NCBI GenBank assembly: GCA_000469685.2
Contig: LS997562.1
Location: 7,068,007 to 7,132,006, forward strand
DNA: 64,000 bases
Direction of reading: 5' to 3'
From: Haemonchus contortus
Lineage: Eukaryota > Nematoda > Chromadorea > Rhabditida > Trichostrongylidae
Part shown: piece by piece, positions 48,139-59,562 of the stretch
Layout of the letters: each line of letters begins with the position of its first letter
Position numbering within the stretch: the stretch's first letter is position 1
Position numbers and translations under genes: made by a program
Notes under the pieces: generated by a model
What the model saw: only the letters and a program-made list of their open reading frames with translations
The model's database searches: none
What the model was told of the DNA's origin: nothing

Positions 48139-49717
48139 TTTATAAATAAATCGATTCCAGAAGACTAGACACTTTCAATTCCGTACCCTAGACCATGCTG
48201 GGCTCGGCCTCAAATCAATCCCTCGACTGGCAGCACCTCAAAAGAGCGACATCCCACTATACAACTCGGCCGGGTGTGCGAACATTTGTACGATGGCAAC
48301 TAAATTTCACCTCTCATCTAGGCTCGAAGCTATCTCAATTACTTGCCAAGACTCCATGATCATTATGATGCCTGTATGTCATTACTAACAGGTTACTAAC
48401 TCACTCAACTGAGAACGATGACAGTGAGAAAAGTAGGTCTTCTTATAGGAAAAGAGTTTTTGACCAAAGAGCACTCCATAATCAACGATATAGAGGCTTT
48501 TATTCTCAGGCAAACTAAATAAATTCGATATATTTTGTATTCACCAACACATCCTTCTGTTTTCATGGCTTAACATGGTGCCACCCCTTTCCCCTCTCCC
48601 ATCCTCCCTACACCACCCAGCTGCATGCTGTTAAGGAGTACACGGTCCTTGCATCATTACCACACAAAAGAATACAGAAATTCAATAAGAAATGTACACG
48701 ACATTCTTTCTGCTTAAAAATAAAACTTTTGAAATTAGTGATAATGGTATTTTTCCTGTTCAAAATCTAATTTATTGAAAGAGCCTCAGCTTCTTAGTGA
48801 TACACTTCCCATCAAGTAATCTTCAACTTAGTTAATAACGAAGCAGAATAATGACCACGGGGTCTTCACACTGTAAGGTTGCTGCGCGAGTAGATGAGTA
48901 GTACCTTTTCAGGCGCTAAGAAAGAAATCATCAAAGGTCCAGTTTGAGCTTGCATATTCGGTAGATAGGAATTTACATAAAAGTAAAGAATGCAAAGAAA
49001 TGAAATATAAGAAAAATGTAAAAAAAACAACTGTTTTTTGGGCCAATCAGTTGTAGGCATACGGTAGTTGAAGATTTTTCTTGTTCAAACTGTTTCCCGC
49101 GCCGTAGTATGGTGGAGCAATCCTTGCCCGAAGAGCACGTTCATTTCAAAAATGTGGATGAGCTCTTTTCAGGCTCTTTACACTTTGAACGCTTGAACTA
49201 CTCGAAAAGGGGTTCTTAGTTAAGTGATTCAGGCCTTGTGGTTGAATAAGACTGAGCGAGGAAACTTCATATTATTTATAAAGTAGCGAAAGTTCCGAAT
49301 ATAGTGGTTTGTTTATAATATTATTATTGTTTCGAGTTGCCTATCCTAACCATAAATATCGTTAACCATACGTATAACTAAATCATTAGGACGGTCATCA
49401 ACAAATAAATAACACAATTTGAACACATGGAAGACCGCCTTGGACGAGAACCCCATGAGAAATAGGCGGGCAATCGTCCGAGACTGCGGGGCGACGTCCA
49501 CGCACAAAGTCCCAACGTTGGCTGGTGGCGTGTCTAATGTTTTAACCTTGAATTTCGATTGCCTTCTAGTAATCCAATTTTGTAAAAGTAGAAATTATTG
49601 AAATAGTTAATTAAATAAAAACTTTGTTACAGAAAAGTGGCCAGTGTTCAGCTGTTGTTTCCTGTACTATGAAGTTCGCTCGTTAGCAAAAATTAAAGAA
49701 ATACAAGGACTACTCCT
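48139..49717. other. upstream region of the ARFRP1 gene
   Basis: No gene or repeat recognised. A TTTGTTACAG acceptor-like site at 49623-49632, about 85 bp before the ARFRP1 start codon, could be a spliced-leader trans-splicing site. This is inference only. Confidence 0.4.
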
Positions 49718-51188
49718 ATGTATACGCTCTCAGCTGGTTTATGGGAAAAGTTTTTCAAAAAACGTGATTATTATGTTGTTATCGTTGGTCTAGACAATGT
49801 CGGCAAAACGGTAAGGTTCTTTAACTTCCGCTTAATTTCTTTTTTTTTCTATTGCTCATAGAAACTCATATTAAATAGTCGAATTTTCAGACATTTCTTG
49901 AACAAACTAAAGCTCATTTTGTCAAGGGTTATGGTGCTCTGAATCCTGCAAGAATAACAAGCACAGTGGGCTTAAATAGTAAGTAATTTACATTTAGGTC
50001 TGAGACACAACGCCTTTTTTCATTTCTACTTTCCTTCACTTCATTTTTTGCTTTTACTAATAATTAAATAAGTCATTATCGCTATCCATTGATTAAATTG
50101 CTCTATCCGCTTGATGGTGATTTATATCATTACCTTTTATTTTGTATTTTTTCGTATTTTGTGCTTATATATACCAATTGCTTGAACCTTTTACCATTTC
50201 AAATATTTAGTCGGTAAAGTCGAAATCAACAACACCTGTCTTAATTTCTGGGATCTCGGTGGACAAGAAGATTTGCGTACACTTTGGGTTAACTATTATG
50301 ATGAAGCTAATGCTCTTATTTTTGTTGTTGACGCAACGAGAAGAGATCTGTTTGAAGAAGTTGCTACGGTATTCAGTGAGTATCTCCTCCATCAATCTTT
50401 GTCTCGTTTAGGCTTCTTTCAATTTCCGATTTTTTAGAGCAAGTTATGTCGAATGAATACGTGCGCATGATGCCGGTACTGGTCGCAGTAAACAAAAGCG
50501 AGATTGAAGGTGCTGCACCGGCTGCTGAGGTGTTTTTTCTTTACTTTTATGTTTTCTTTGAGGTTTTACATTTTCTCTCAACATCACCCGAAGTTTCAAT
50601 GATTTTACTTGATTGTTTTGCTGCCATGTAATACTACATTTGCTCTCAAAATTTTCTGATATTCCAACAAATTTACTTGATTGTTTTGCTGCCATGTAAT
50701 ACGTGAATCCTTTTAAAACCAGGGATAGTCAGGGAGAACCTCTGAATTTGCAGCGGAGGCCCCGGATCGATACGAGTTTCTTGAGCTGTTTGATGCAAGG
50801 GAACGCTGAATATGCCTTAATGCATAATGTTATTCCAGGCCGGGTAGGGTCTAACATGTGGACACTTTTCTCATCGGCAAGATAATACTGACCATTCTAA
50901 GAGAAACATAGTCTCGGAGCCATAGCCTGAGAGGTCCTTTTTGATAATGCATTGAAATCATAGTACTGCAAAGATTAATTGATTCTCTTAGAGTTATATT
51001 TGAAGCTTTACTGCATAAGGTATCTTCTTCTTTAGTTACGCAATTTGTAGGTTCGGCGAATTCTCCAAGATGACCATCATATGGGAGATTTGGCCGTGTT
51101 ACCTGTGTCTGCTCTCGAAGGAACAAATATTGATAGATGTGTCCGTTGGATTGTTCGTACCCTAGCCAGTCAACCTCTCTACCTGTGA
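49718..51188 (+). CDS. arfrp-1: ARF-related protein 1 (ARFRP1/Arl3p-type GTPase), complete
   Basis: Five exons, 49718-49810, 49891-49978, 50211-50375, 50438-50529 and 51051-51188, give 576 nt or 191 residues plus stop. All introns are GT-AG and phases agree. ARFRP1 is a trans-Golgi small GTPase needed to recruit Arl1 and golgins. Motifs: P-loop GLDNVGKT (24-31), switch I TSTVGLNI (54-61), switch II WDLGGQE (74-80), G5 SAL (166-168). The G4 box is NKSE (134-137) instead of NKxD. The start codon is chosen because MYTLSAGL matches the MYTLLSGL start of human ARFRP1. There is no Gly2, so no N-myristoylation; the family is instead N-acetylated and held by Sys1. The protein is about 10 residues shorter than human, mainly between G4 and G5. 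No operon partner is seen. The symbol is descriptive; the family call is firm. Confidence 0.95.
50604..50702. repeat. direct repeat in last ARFRP1 intron
   Basis: TTTACTTGATTGTTTTGCTG CCATGTAATAC occurs at 50604-50634 and again at 50672-50702, a 31-bp perfect duplication with a 68-bp period. It looks like a recent slippage or break-repair event. Confidence 0.9.
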
Positions 51189-54100
51189 TTACTTCAACAT
51201 GGTACCTCGAAGTTAGAAGTTTCCAAAAATGTAAGTGTGATGCTGGAACAATGTGATCTTTCGGCTGCTAATTCTATTCTATTTACAACACTTATTTGAA
51301 AACCTTATTTCCTAAACTCGTAACGTTCTTTTTTTTTTTTGGGAAAAGGCCACAAAAGCATTTTGCTTAGAGTTTTATGGTGGTATTAAACAGTATCAAA
51401 AGAAATCATTTTGGTTATTTGACTACTGGTGTAATGCTACTTTCCAAGGGCAGAAAGAGCCTTAACACCAACCTTTGTCTGTAAAAGATTTTCGGAGCTT
51501 TCTCTCAGATTCTCATTATGTTCCTATCAATGTAAGTTGCTTGTAATGCTTAGCTCGGAATCAATTTCTGTGTGGGTTCAGTTAGCCTCTTTCCTATATA
51601 TGGTTTCCTAGTCTTTTTTTTTCGTAATTTAGCTTTGTCTAGGTAGTAAGATGAATGGGTGAAAGGCATGCTCTTTTTCCTACTATCAAACGTTGACGGG
51701 TCAGGTGGTTTATAACCTTGATTCTCAAACATTTTCGTTTTTCATAGTGCTACATTCTCTCTTCCATATGTTACCGATTGTGAATTTGATCGCTTTCTTT
51801 TCATCAATGATGACCCCTTACAAGCAATATTTTTGAAGTTAAATAAATATGCTGATCAGCGTTGTTTATCAGCACTCCACTTCTTTGCAATCTCAAACGG
51901 TAACCTTGTATTTCCCCCTTTTTAACACACATGCTTTAACCATTTGTTTCACTTAATGAAAAAATGCCTTCTACTGTTACGAACGCGAAGTATGAACGCT
52001 GTTACTAGCATGAGGTTAAATATTACAATTCCTTCGGCTAACGTTTCGGGCACTAGGCATCGATCCCTTAGGTTGAAGACTGACGTCATATTAAACACTT
52101 TTTCAAGTTTTCGTGGGATCCTTCTTTGTTACCTGTTAATTATCACACAAAATACCAAATGAATTGTTAAAATGTGCGGAGCAAGGAAACAGAAAAGACC
52201 AAAGAAGCACTAAATGAAAGGAAAATTCTCGGTGTGTTCCATAGGCATTGACCTTTAGCGTGAATCGCATGAAAGAAGTACAGAAAAAGAATATGATTCA
52301 TTTATTTCTTTTTTTCTTCATACTTTATTACAACATCGACAATGTAGTCATTAATAAGGAACCTAAAAATTTCTACGAAAAATTGGATCAAACACATACT
52401 TGCACATATGCTGAACGCAGTACGATTTAGTAAAGCTCATGAAAATACAGAATCCGTACAAGGATTCAGAGGCCACGCCTCATAGCTATTGCTATCTTCA
52501 TCTCCAGTAAAGTACAATGAAAAATTCCGTCAGTTCAAGCGGCTGATATAAGATTCAGTATCACCTAAAGTAGCACTTGGAAAAGTTCAGTTTATTATTA
52601 GTCCATACTGGCATGGGTCAATGTTGACGCACACATGAACAAGACGGAGCCCCGCCAACGATGGGCGGAGCTTGTGTGAAAGAACCATGCCCACAGCTGT
52701 GAAGCTAATTTTGCCATGAATTATTTGTCTGAGAGAATTATTATCCAAGAGAATCTCTTTTCTCACAAGGCCTTTGTAGGCTTTTATGTCCAGAATGGAA
52801 GAGTTCGCGGCAACGAGATGCAGGATCTTCTGGAGGAGAGATGTTCAAGGTGGGCGGAGTTCGTGCGAAAAAGAAGTGGCTCACTTGGAGATGACTCGGA
52901 GATCGGTCGAAGGTGGCAGAGAATGAACCGGATACTGACATTGAGATTTCGATCGATACCGACGGAAGTATCGATTTTTGTACAAATTGTTTGAAACAAT
53001 TAATGGGTTTCCACATTGAGCTATCTTAGTCATAGAATATGAAGTTTTACCCAGTCTATGCTACCGATCGAGATCATCCTTTACCGTCATGCTTGCTTTA
53101 GCGTGCAATAGCCTCTCTGGTTATAGAAGAATATTCACATGGTTACGGTAGAGGCAAGAGCTACCGTAAATATGGGAGATCAAGCAGGAGTGGTTAGAAA
53201 AGTCAAGTGGTACAAGAAGAAGCAGTTGTGTCAGGGATAAAGTGAAAAAGACAAGATCATTAACCAGAGATCGCATCAAATAAATGGGTAGCTCTACGCA
53301 TGAAATATCAGAAAAACAATTACCATCTAGAGTCACTACACTATTAGACTTGAGATAATGTATGCACGGGATGAAGTAATGTGCTGTCAATAATTTGCGT
53401 CGGATCAGCACTCAACGACGATGTAGAAGGCCGACGAGGTTGCGGTGACGTGGCCCATCGTAGGCGCTGAAATTACACGAAACTATACTGGTTGCATGCA
53501 TTCTAAGCTCAAGGCACTGCACACAAGAACCATGTGTGGGCGTTTTTCCCCAGACCTCTGTGCGCTGCCCATTGGTCCACTGCCTCTTTGAAGTTAACAC
53601 CAATGGTAAGCGCTCAAAAGTATCGTTCGATAACTTAACCTTCTCCTTCAATGACATTCTATGGTCAACCAGCGAGCTAAGCTAATTAGTTCCAGAGAGG
53701 GTTTCTTTTGCTATTGGTGTAGTGTATACTCGCCATGTATTGTTACATATTCGTTGTGATCATGTGATCGTCTTTGTATTTTATCATACTTGCCATGTCT
53801 TTGAAGCGTTTTCCTGGAAATAAAGGATGGATTGACTGGATGGCGTTACTACTAATTTGTCTCGGTGTGCCTGAGAAAAGGCCATTGTAACCAGTGACAG
53901 TCATAGGAATCGACGGGTGGGGCAGGAGGTATATAAGCGCGAGGGGGCTAGTTCGGAGCGTATTTTATGGAAGAGTCTTGCCTCGAAGCGGTTGGTTCCG
54001 AAGGGGATTCAGCAGCCACAAGCACTGCGAGGAACCGTCAGAAGAGGCTAGAGGTCCCTAGCCTCAGGAAAAAGGCGGTTAGCCCAGTTGAGTTACCAGC

Positions 54101-54200
54101 GTAACGCCACGACAGCACTTCCTTTCCTGCCGTTGGAGCCAAGTAGTTCACCGAATTGCCCTCTGTGGATTCAAGTGCACTGAGGCCGACTTTTTCCGTA
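51189..54200. other. 3' flank of ARFRP1 and following gene-free stretch
   Basis: AT-rich to about 52.4 kb, then mixed composition. A TGACGTCA palindrome lies at 52081 and related GGGCGGAGCTTGTG / GGGCGGAGTTCGTG motifs at 52665 and 52853. No gene or transposon could be supported. Confidence 0.4.
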
Positions 54201-54236
54201 TTTACCTTTTTGTGGGGAAGATTCGAATGAAGAGCC

Positions 54237-55322
54237 TCAAAGGCGATCGTAATATTTCTTTAAGCGGTTGATGCCGGGAGTGTCGTATTGATTTTTCATT
54301 TGTAGATTTGTATTAGGGACGAAAGATTCAAAAGCGATATCTGTCACTTGGAATGGTCTGCACGAGTTCGCGGGGTCGAGGTCCAAAAAGGCCGCGTTGG
54401 ACTCTCGCGACAAGCGTCGACCTGACATGGGCGCAAGCTCCAACGTGACACTGCGCATATTTAATCAGTGTTCAGAATACCAGAGCCAGTATCACGGCGG
54501 TTTCCTTCCGAAAAAACTAGGCTTCTTGAGAATGTTCTTATCTACTCGATAGGATGGACTACGTTGGTAAACTCGATTCACTCCTTTTCACTTTTCTTTT
54601 TCAAACCCCTCATAAACCACTGATATTCCGCTAGAGAACCCATAACAGAGCGTATGACCCCGTTCTTTTGAATTCAAAATGCTATTCATCGGACGAAGGC
54701 AGTTCTTGTAGCATATGTTGGGTTGAATCGTAAGTTTAAGTCTTTCCCCATCTTGCGAGGATATCATACATTGCGACACAAGTGGAAATTGGTTCGCCAA
54801 ATTCAAGAACGGAGATTTCTCTCTAAAAGATGGAAATTTCTCTCTACAAGAAACTTCTAAGTCGAGTCGCGGATGGACTGAGACTTGAAAGTTTTGGGTT
54901 CCGTTGTAGAGGAGTACTCGTATTTTATCACCAGGGAAACAGCGGCCATGCTTGGCTTCGGTCAATCGACTACTCCACATGAACTGGATAAGCTCGGGAA
55001 AACTGGTCGATGGGTCCCGCATGAGTTGTCTACTTATGTATAAGCTCTCGAGGAGGGTGGTCACCTGCGCTTCTCTCCAAGGATCTCAAAAAGCACCACT
55101 CTCTGGACTCGATGATCGCTGAAGGTGATGGGTAGGTCTCATGCGGTAATCCTGTGAGGAAGCGATATCAGGTCGACGAAAGAGGAAAGTGAGATTGCGC
55201 CCCAAGGCCACCTTTACCCCAAGGGAAATGTCCTGTCTTATTGGTGGTCCATAACAGGCGTCTGACGATGCCACATACATAGCTGCGAAAATTGAAAGCT
55301 CCTGTCCGTACGCGTAGACCAA
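54237..55322 (-). pseudogene. unidentified coding-like remnant
   Basis: Three consecutive - strand open segments (55322-55086, 55064-54588 with 158 codons, 54458-54237) follow each other with few interruptions just upstream of the LINE. The 158-codon segment is the longest open frame in the window (ELIQFMWSSRLTEAKHGRCF, LDLEVSCREKFPSFREKSPF). It has no motif I recognise. An internal near-repeat (CREKFPSFREKSPF) reflects a local DNA duplication around 54820-54850 (TTTCTCTCTAAAAG / TTTCTCTCTACAAG). It may be a retroelement ORF or a pseudogene. I give no function. Confidence 0.3.
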
Positions 55323-55639
55323 GTGCGAAAATCCACTTCCACTAGGACAATGTCAGACCTAACAGCAAAGGCGACTTGGCTTGAACCAGAAGAACACGAC
55401 CTCCGGGTTCTCCCGGCTCGAGACTTTTCAATCCATGCTTATTCTGCGTGTCCCGTCTACACATCTTGACAAGTTGCAACGTCATCAATTCATCGCAACG
55501 GCGGTCGGTTCAAGGGTTGAGAAAATGTCTCCTTGAAAAGAAAATGTCGTTATCTTGAACCCGTTTTTCGTATGCGCTACGGATCTCCTTCACTGGGTCC
55601 TCTCTCACTGAAGGATCCCAGTCGGTTAGCGACGAGGCT

Positions 55640-58600
55640 ACGTAAGGCGTCTCCAGGTGGCGGGTAGGGGAGTGATCACCGACCAAAAGTCACCAGTACT
55701 TGCCCAGAGGCGCAGCTGGACGCAGGGGATGGACTCCCTAATTCCGGTGTGGTGGTCGATATACCTTCTGTTTCTCGCAGGCGTATCCACGCATACGTGT
55801 GGGGAGACTCTGTGGGTGTCGAGTGACTGAGAAGTATCTGAAGAGCGATTCGGGCCCGCCTCCAAAAACAAAGCCCCTCGTCCACTTCGGAATAGTCTGG
55901 CAAGCCCCGGAGTCAACCCAGCCCCACGTCAGAGCCTGGCAAGCTGCACGTTTGGTATCTACTCGCCAAAAACAGTAATAGAAATGGTCCTCATTCCCCT
56001 GAACCAGAGCGGACCCCCAATACGGCAGCGTTGAGTAGGACCGCTCGAGGGAGGCTGCCAAAATATCAGGGCCAAAACAGGCTGCCCAAATGGAGAACGA
56101 CTGAAATGGCGATCTGTACTGCAACGCACGGGCGCTTGCATCGTAAGCGTGTCAAGAAGACCTGATGATGCAAGCTAGAAAGATCAAGTACGACATCATC
56201 GGACTGACCGAGACGAGAAGGCATCACCCGCTGCACGCTGTATTTGAGATTGGAGGAGAGCTCTAACTAGGAACATGCAACATCAGAGGCGCCGGCGGCT
56301 CAGGTGTCCTCGTCAATACGCACTTGGCCATGAAAGTCGATTCGTACGAAAGCTTAACAATCGGAATCAGACGTTTGCGATTAAGAAGATGTGGATCAAA
56401 CACAGCTCTTACCATCTTCGTTGCCTACGCACCAACATCAAGCTACGAAGAACAGTAGATGGAAACGTTCAAGGTCATCGTCGGTGATTTAAACTCCAAG
56501 ATTGGCCCTAAATGAACGGCTGAAAAGCTCCGTCGTCTACGACTTCCGCTCGGATCTCTTCGGCAGTCGTGTCTACCTGCATATCTACTATCTAAGGCGA
56601 GACGAATATATCTCTCCTTCGGTTCTCCCTTCCGAAATTCGACACGCCATCACGTCGATGAAGAATTGTCAAGCGCCCGCTCCCGACAGAATCAAACCAG
56701 AACATCTAAAGAGTTTTCCACCGGTTATCGTCAGAGCTCTAGCTTGGCTCTTTAAGCGGTACCCGTCGGAATGCAAAGTGCTCACGTCGTGGCAAACTAG
56801 CAAGACTGTGTTGCTGTATAAAAAAGGAAATCCAGACGATATTACCAATTATCGCCCAATCTGCCTACTGTCTGTGATCTATATTTTTTCACGCGAGTCA
56901 TCCTCAACAGAATTGGCAGAATATAGATGAAGGACAGCCATGCGAGCACACAGGGTTTCGGGATGGATTCAGTACAGTAGATCACATCCACACCATTACA
57001 AGGCTCACTGAAGTATCGCGGGAATAGAAGATGCCGTTATGTCTTACGTTCATCGATTTGAAGAAAGCCTTCGATACCATCTAGACAGAAACCATAATTG
57101 AAGCCCTGGGCAACCAGGGCCAGGGATATTCCTACTCAATATATAAAGATGCTTCGTGAGCTCCACGACATTTTCACGGCCAGCATTTCACCATTCTACA
57201 AGGAAGCCATTATTAACGTGAAGAGAGGTGTCGGGCAGGGCGATACCACTCCGCCTAAACATTTCAGTGCCGCTCTCGAGAATATCACACGTCATTTGAA
57301 ATGGGATGACTTGGGAGTGGAGGTCGACGGCGCTATTTACATCATCCCCGCTTTGCAGACGACATCGGGATTTTAACACCGGACGTTGAGCAGCTGGAAC
57401 GAATGCTGACCAAGTTTGACAGTATTCGTTCAGTTCGGCGTGAGTGGAGCGTTAGGTACCAATCTGTTTTTCATGAACATCATAATTTTTAAAGATCGGC
57501 TTGAGACTGAAATTAACCCATTGGCGACCGCGCCTTTTTAGCGTGTTTGGCGTGTGGGACCGAGCGCGCTTTTCGTGGGCTGCTGCTGTGGCCCACTGGC
57601 GGGCGACACGGTCCTGGGAACAAGTAAATTTTTTCGTAAGCATTTCCAGCCGACAAAAAAGTTTTTTAAGATGTGACATGTGAAGGTTATAAGTCATACA
57701 CACTATTTAGAGCTACGTTACGGCATCTAATGTTGATTGTTCAAAGGGAGTGAGAGTTTTTACCAAATCATTTCAAAATGCGGCCCTGTCTAGACACGAG
57801 GAAGCAAACAAGATGAGAATGACATGTTCCAAATCATCGAATACCTCAGCAAAGTCCCTTTACATCCTTTTTACATAAATTTGGTCACCTTTGGTTTTGC
57901 TCCTTTACCAATGCCCTCAGAAGGAACGTTGTTTTCTGTTATTACTAAAGTCAGAAGTAAACTTTTCACATACCGCTGCGCGTCAAGATTCCATAGTAGG
58001 TCATAAACCTGCTCGATACTTGAAAGGGTCAAAAAAATCGAAAATGAATGTTATACATGGAAAATAAAACTGTGGCCCGTATACGGGCCACGCGGTCCCA
58101 GGAGCACGACAGGGCGTGACCCGTATACGGGCCACGCGGTCGTCAATAGGTTAAAGAATACGATGTCCATAAAAAACGGATTGGTATCTGATGCTCCCTT
58201 CACGCTGAACGGAACGAATGTCTCTTAATGCTCTAGCTATGTGTGTCGAGGTCGGGAAGTCAACATGATGAACGACCTAGCTCTGCAGCTGTGCAGAAGG
58301 AAACGCGCCGCGTGGGGAGCATTCAGGAATATCGAGGGAGTAGTGAAGAAGACAAAGGACATTCGGCTCCGCGCTCACCTTTTCGACACTGCTGTCCTTC
58401 CTGCTTTGACGTATGCCTGGACTCTGTGAGCGGAATGATCATGCTGTCAGCGTTACTCAACTTTCCTATACACGCAAGTACAGAAGAAGATCAGGGATGC
58501 CGTGGATTATGCCAAGAAATCAAAGATCAGGTGGGCCGGACACGTTATGCGACATAGTGATGACCGTTGGACCATGGTGGTTACTGACTGGTTCCCTCGG

Positions 58601-58775
58601 GACGTCAAACGAACTCGAGGACGACCACCAACGAGTTGGTCAGACTTCTCCACGAAAGCTCTGTACTAAAAGAATGTTAGACCTCGTGTCCCTGTAGCGA
58701 GAACTGATTGGAAAACTCTAGCTCGTGACAGGGACGAATGGAGACGTTACTGGCGCCCGCTCGAATAGATCAATG
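55640..58775 (+). mobile_element. RTE-type LINE (non-LTR retrotransposon), decayed
   Basis: Order on +: 5' leader (55640-55920, shared with 29070-29338); apurinic-type endonuclease remnants at about 56165-56500 (DIIGLTETRR, GGSGVLVNT, IFVAYAPTSSYEEQ, VIVGDLNSKIG); reverse transcriptase at 56500-57450 (SMKNCQAPAPDRIKPEHLKS, NPDDITNYRPICLLSVIY, TFIDLKKAFDTI, a shifted FADDI box near 57350-57365); and the C-terminal region at 58157-58775 ([48 protein letters not shown]). These are characteristic of the RTE clade. Several stops and frameshifts and a short loss within the endonuclease make it non-autonomous. It is interrupted at 57513-58154 by a piggyBac-type element. The 3' end at about 58775 is set by the usual end of the ORF and by a MITE starting at 58801. 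Confidence 0.9.
57513..58154. mobile_element. piggyBac-type non-autonomous element inserted at TTAA
   Basis: TTAA at 57513-57516 and 58151-58154 flanks terminal inverted repeats CCCATTGGCGACCGCG (57517-57532) and CGCGGTCGTCAATAGG (58135-58150), 14 of 16 matching. TTAA target duplication is diagnostic of piggyBac. Two subterminal copies of GTGGCCCGTATACGGGCCAC (or GTGACCC..), each containing the 12-bp palindrome CCCGTATACGGG, lie at about 58071-58096 and 58118-58142. The left side has GC-rich counterparts (GTGGGACCGAGCGCGC, GTGGCCCACTGGC). Conceptual removal of the insert plus one TTAA rejoins the LINE reading frame (GLRLKLKNTM). An internal open frame at 57824-58006 may be a transposase scrap, but no catalytic motif is visible. 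Confidence 0.85.
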
Positions 58776-58800
58776 ATCAACGGAACAATGATATGGGTAC

Positions 58801-59040
58801 ATTAGTGCGTCCGGATATGCATGCGGCAAATTGCGCGGCGAAATTCGTGGCGATTCGGACGAACCTGGCGCTTATCATTGAGGTACTAGTTTAAAGTAGA
58901 GTAGATTAGTGGAGTTAGTTGATCCTACAAATCTTTTCCATTCCAAGCCTGTGCCCCAATGAATGATTGGCGCCAGATTCGTCCAAATCGCCACGAATTT
59001 CGCCCTGAATTTTGACGCGGGCATATTCGGACTCACCAAT
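58801..59040. mobile_element. 240-bp MITE with about 75-bp terminal inverted repeats
   Basis: The left end ATTAGTGCGTCCGGATATGC and the reverse-complemented right end ATTGGTGAGTCCGAATATGC match. Both continue into an almost identical CGAAATTCGTGGCGATTCGG (right copy CGATTTGG) and GACGAACCTGGCGC. The centre (about 58885-58960) is AT-rich and unique. No coding capacity. The superfamily cannot be set from termini alone. Confidence 0.8.
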
Positions 59041-59562
59041 GCTCTGTCCCTCACAAGACATGTGATTCAGGTGACATAAACGAACAGATGGTTGGTGATA
59101 ACATTGTGATGTGAAAAAGTGTTAAACTCTGTATTGGGACAGAAAGAGTTAACGCGTATAACTTCCACTCGATATCGTTGCAGCGTTATAGTGCGCAGTG
59201 TCCTAAATAATGTTTTTTCTTCCATGGAAAGGGAGGAGGAGGCTCCGCCTGACTTTAAGAACGTAAGGCTTGGCTGGCTTGGATTCATCGGCCTATTAGT
59301 AAACCTTATGTAAAAGATGTTTTAGTTTTTGTGAATATTCAAAAGCCATACATACCCAAATGCTATATCTCTGACTTATTTTTTCCCACTCCATACGTTC
59401 TATCCTATTCATGATTCACTTCCACTCTTAGATTACGGTCTTTTAAACTTCTGATCATTTTTACTTCAGTGAATCATCCCATGACTTCGCCCGAAACTAC
59501 ACCAGCTCACAGTGTTAGGGCAGATCTTACTTAGGTGATGAAAAAGAATAAGTCAAACTCAC
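59041..59562. other. 3' flank of the serotonin transporter gene; possible last exon
   Basis: The terminal coding exon of the - strand transporter must lie here. One phase-0 possibility follows an AAATGATCAG acceptor near 59449 and would add only KFKRP before a stop near 59433. The 73-codon frame 59288-59067 (-) is another, less convincing option. Confidence 0.3.

Noticed and set aside
53740..54240. Possible LTR (TATATAAGCGCGAGGGGG near 53930, AATAAA near 53817)
   Set aside because: The AATAAA precedes the TATA box on the same strand, opposite to LTR order, and no second copy or TG..CA ends were found.
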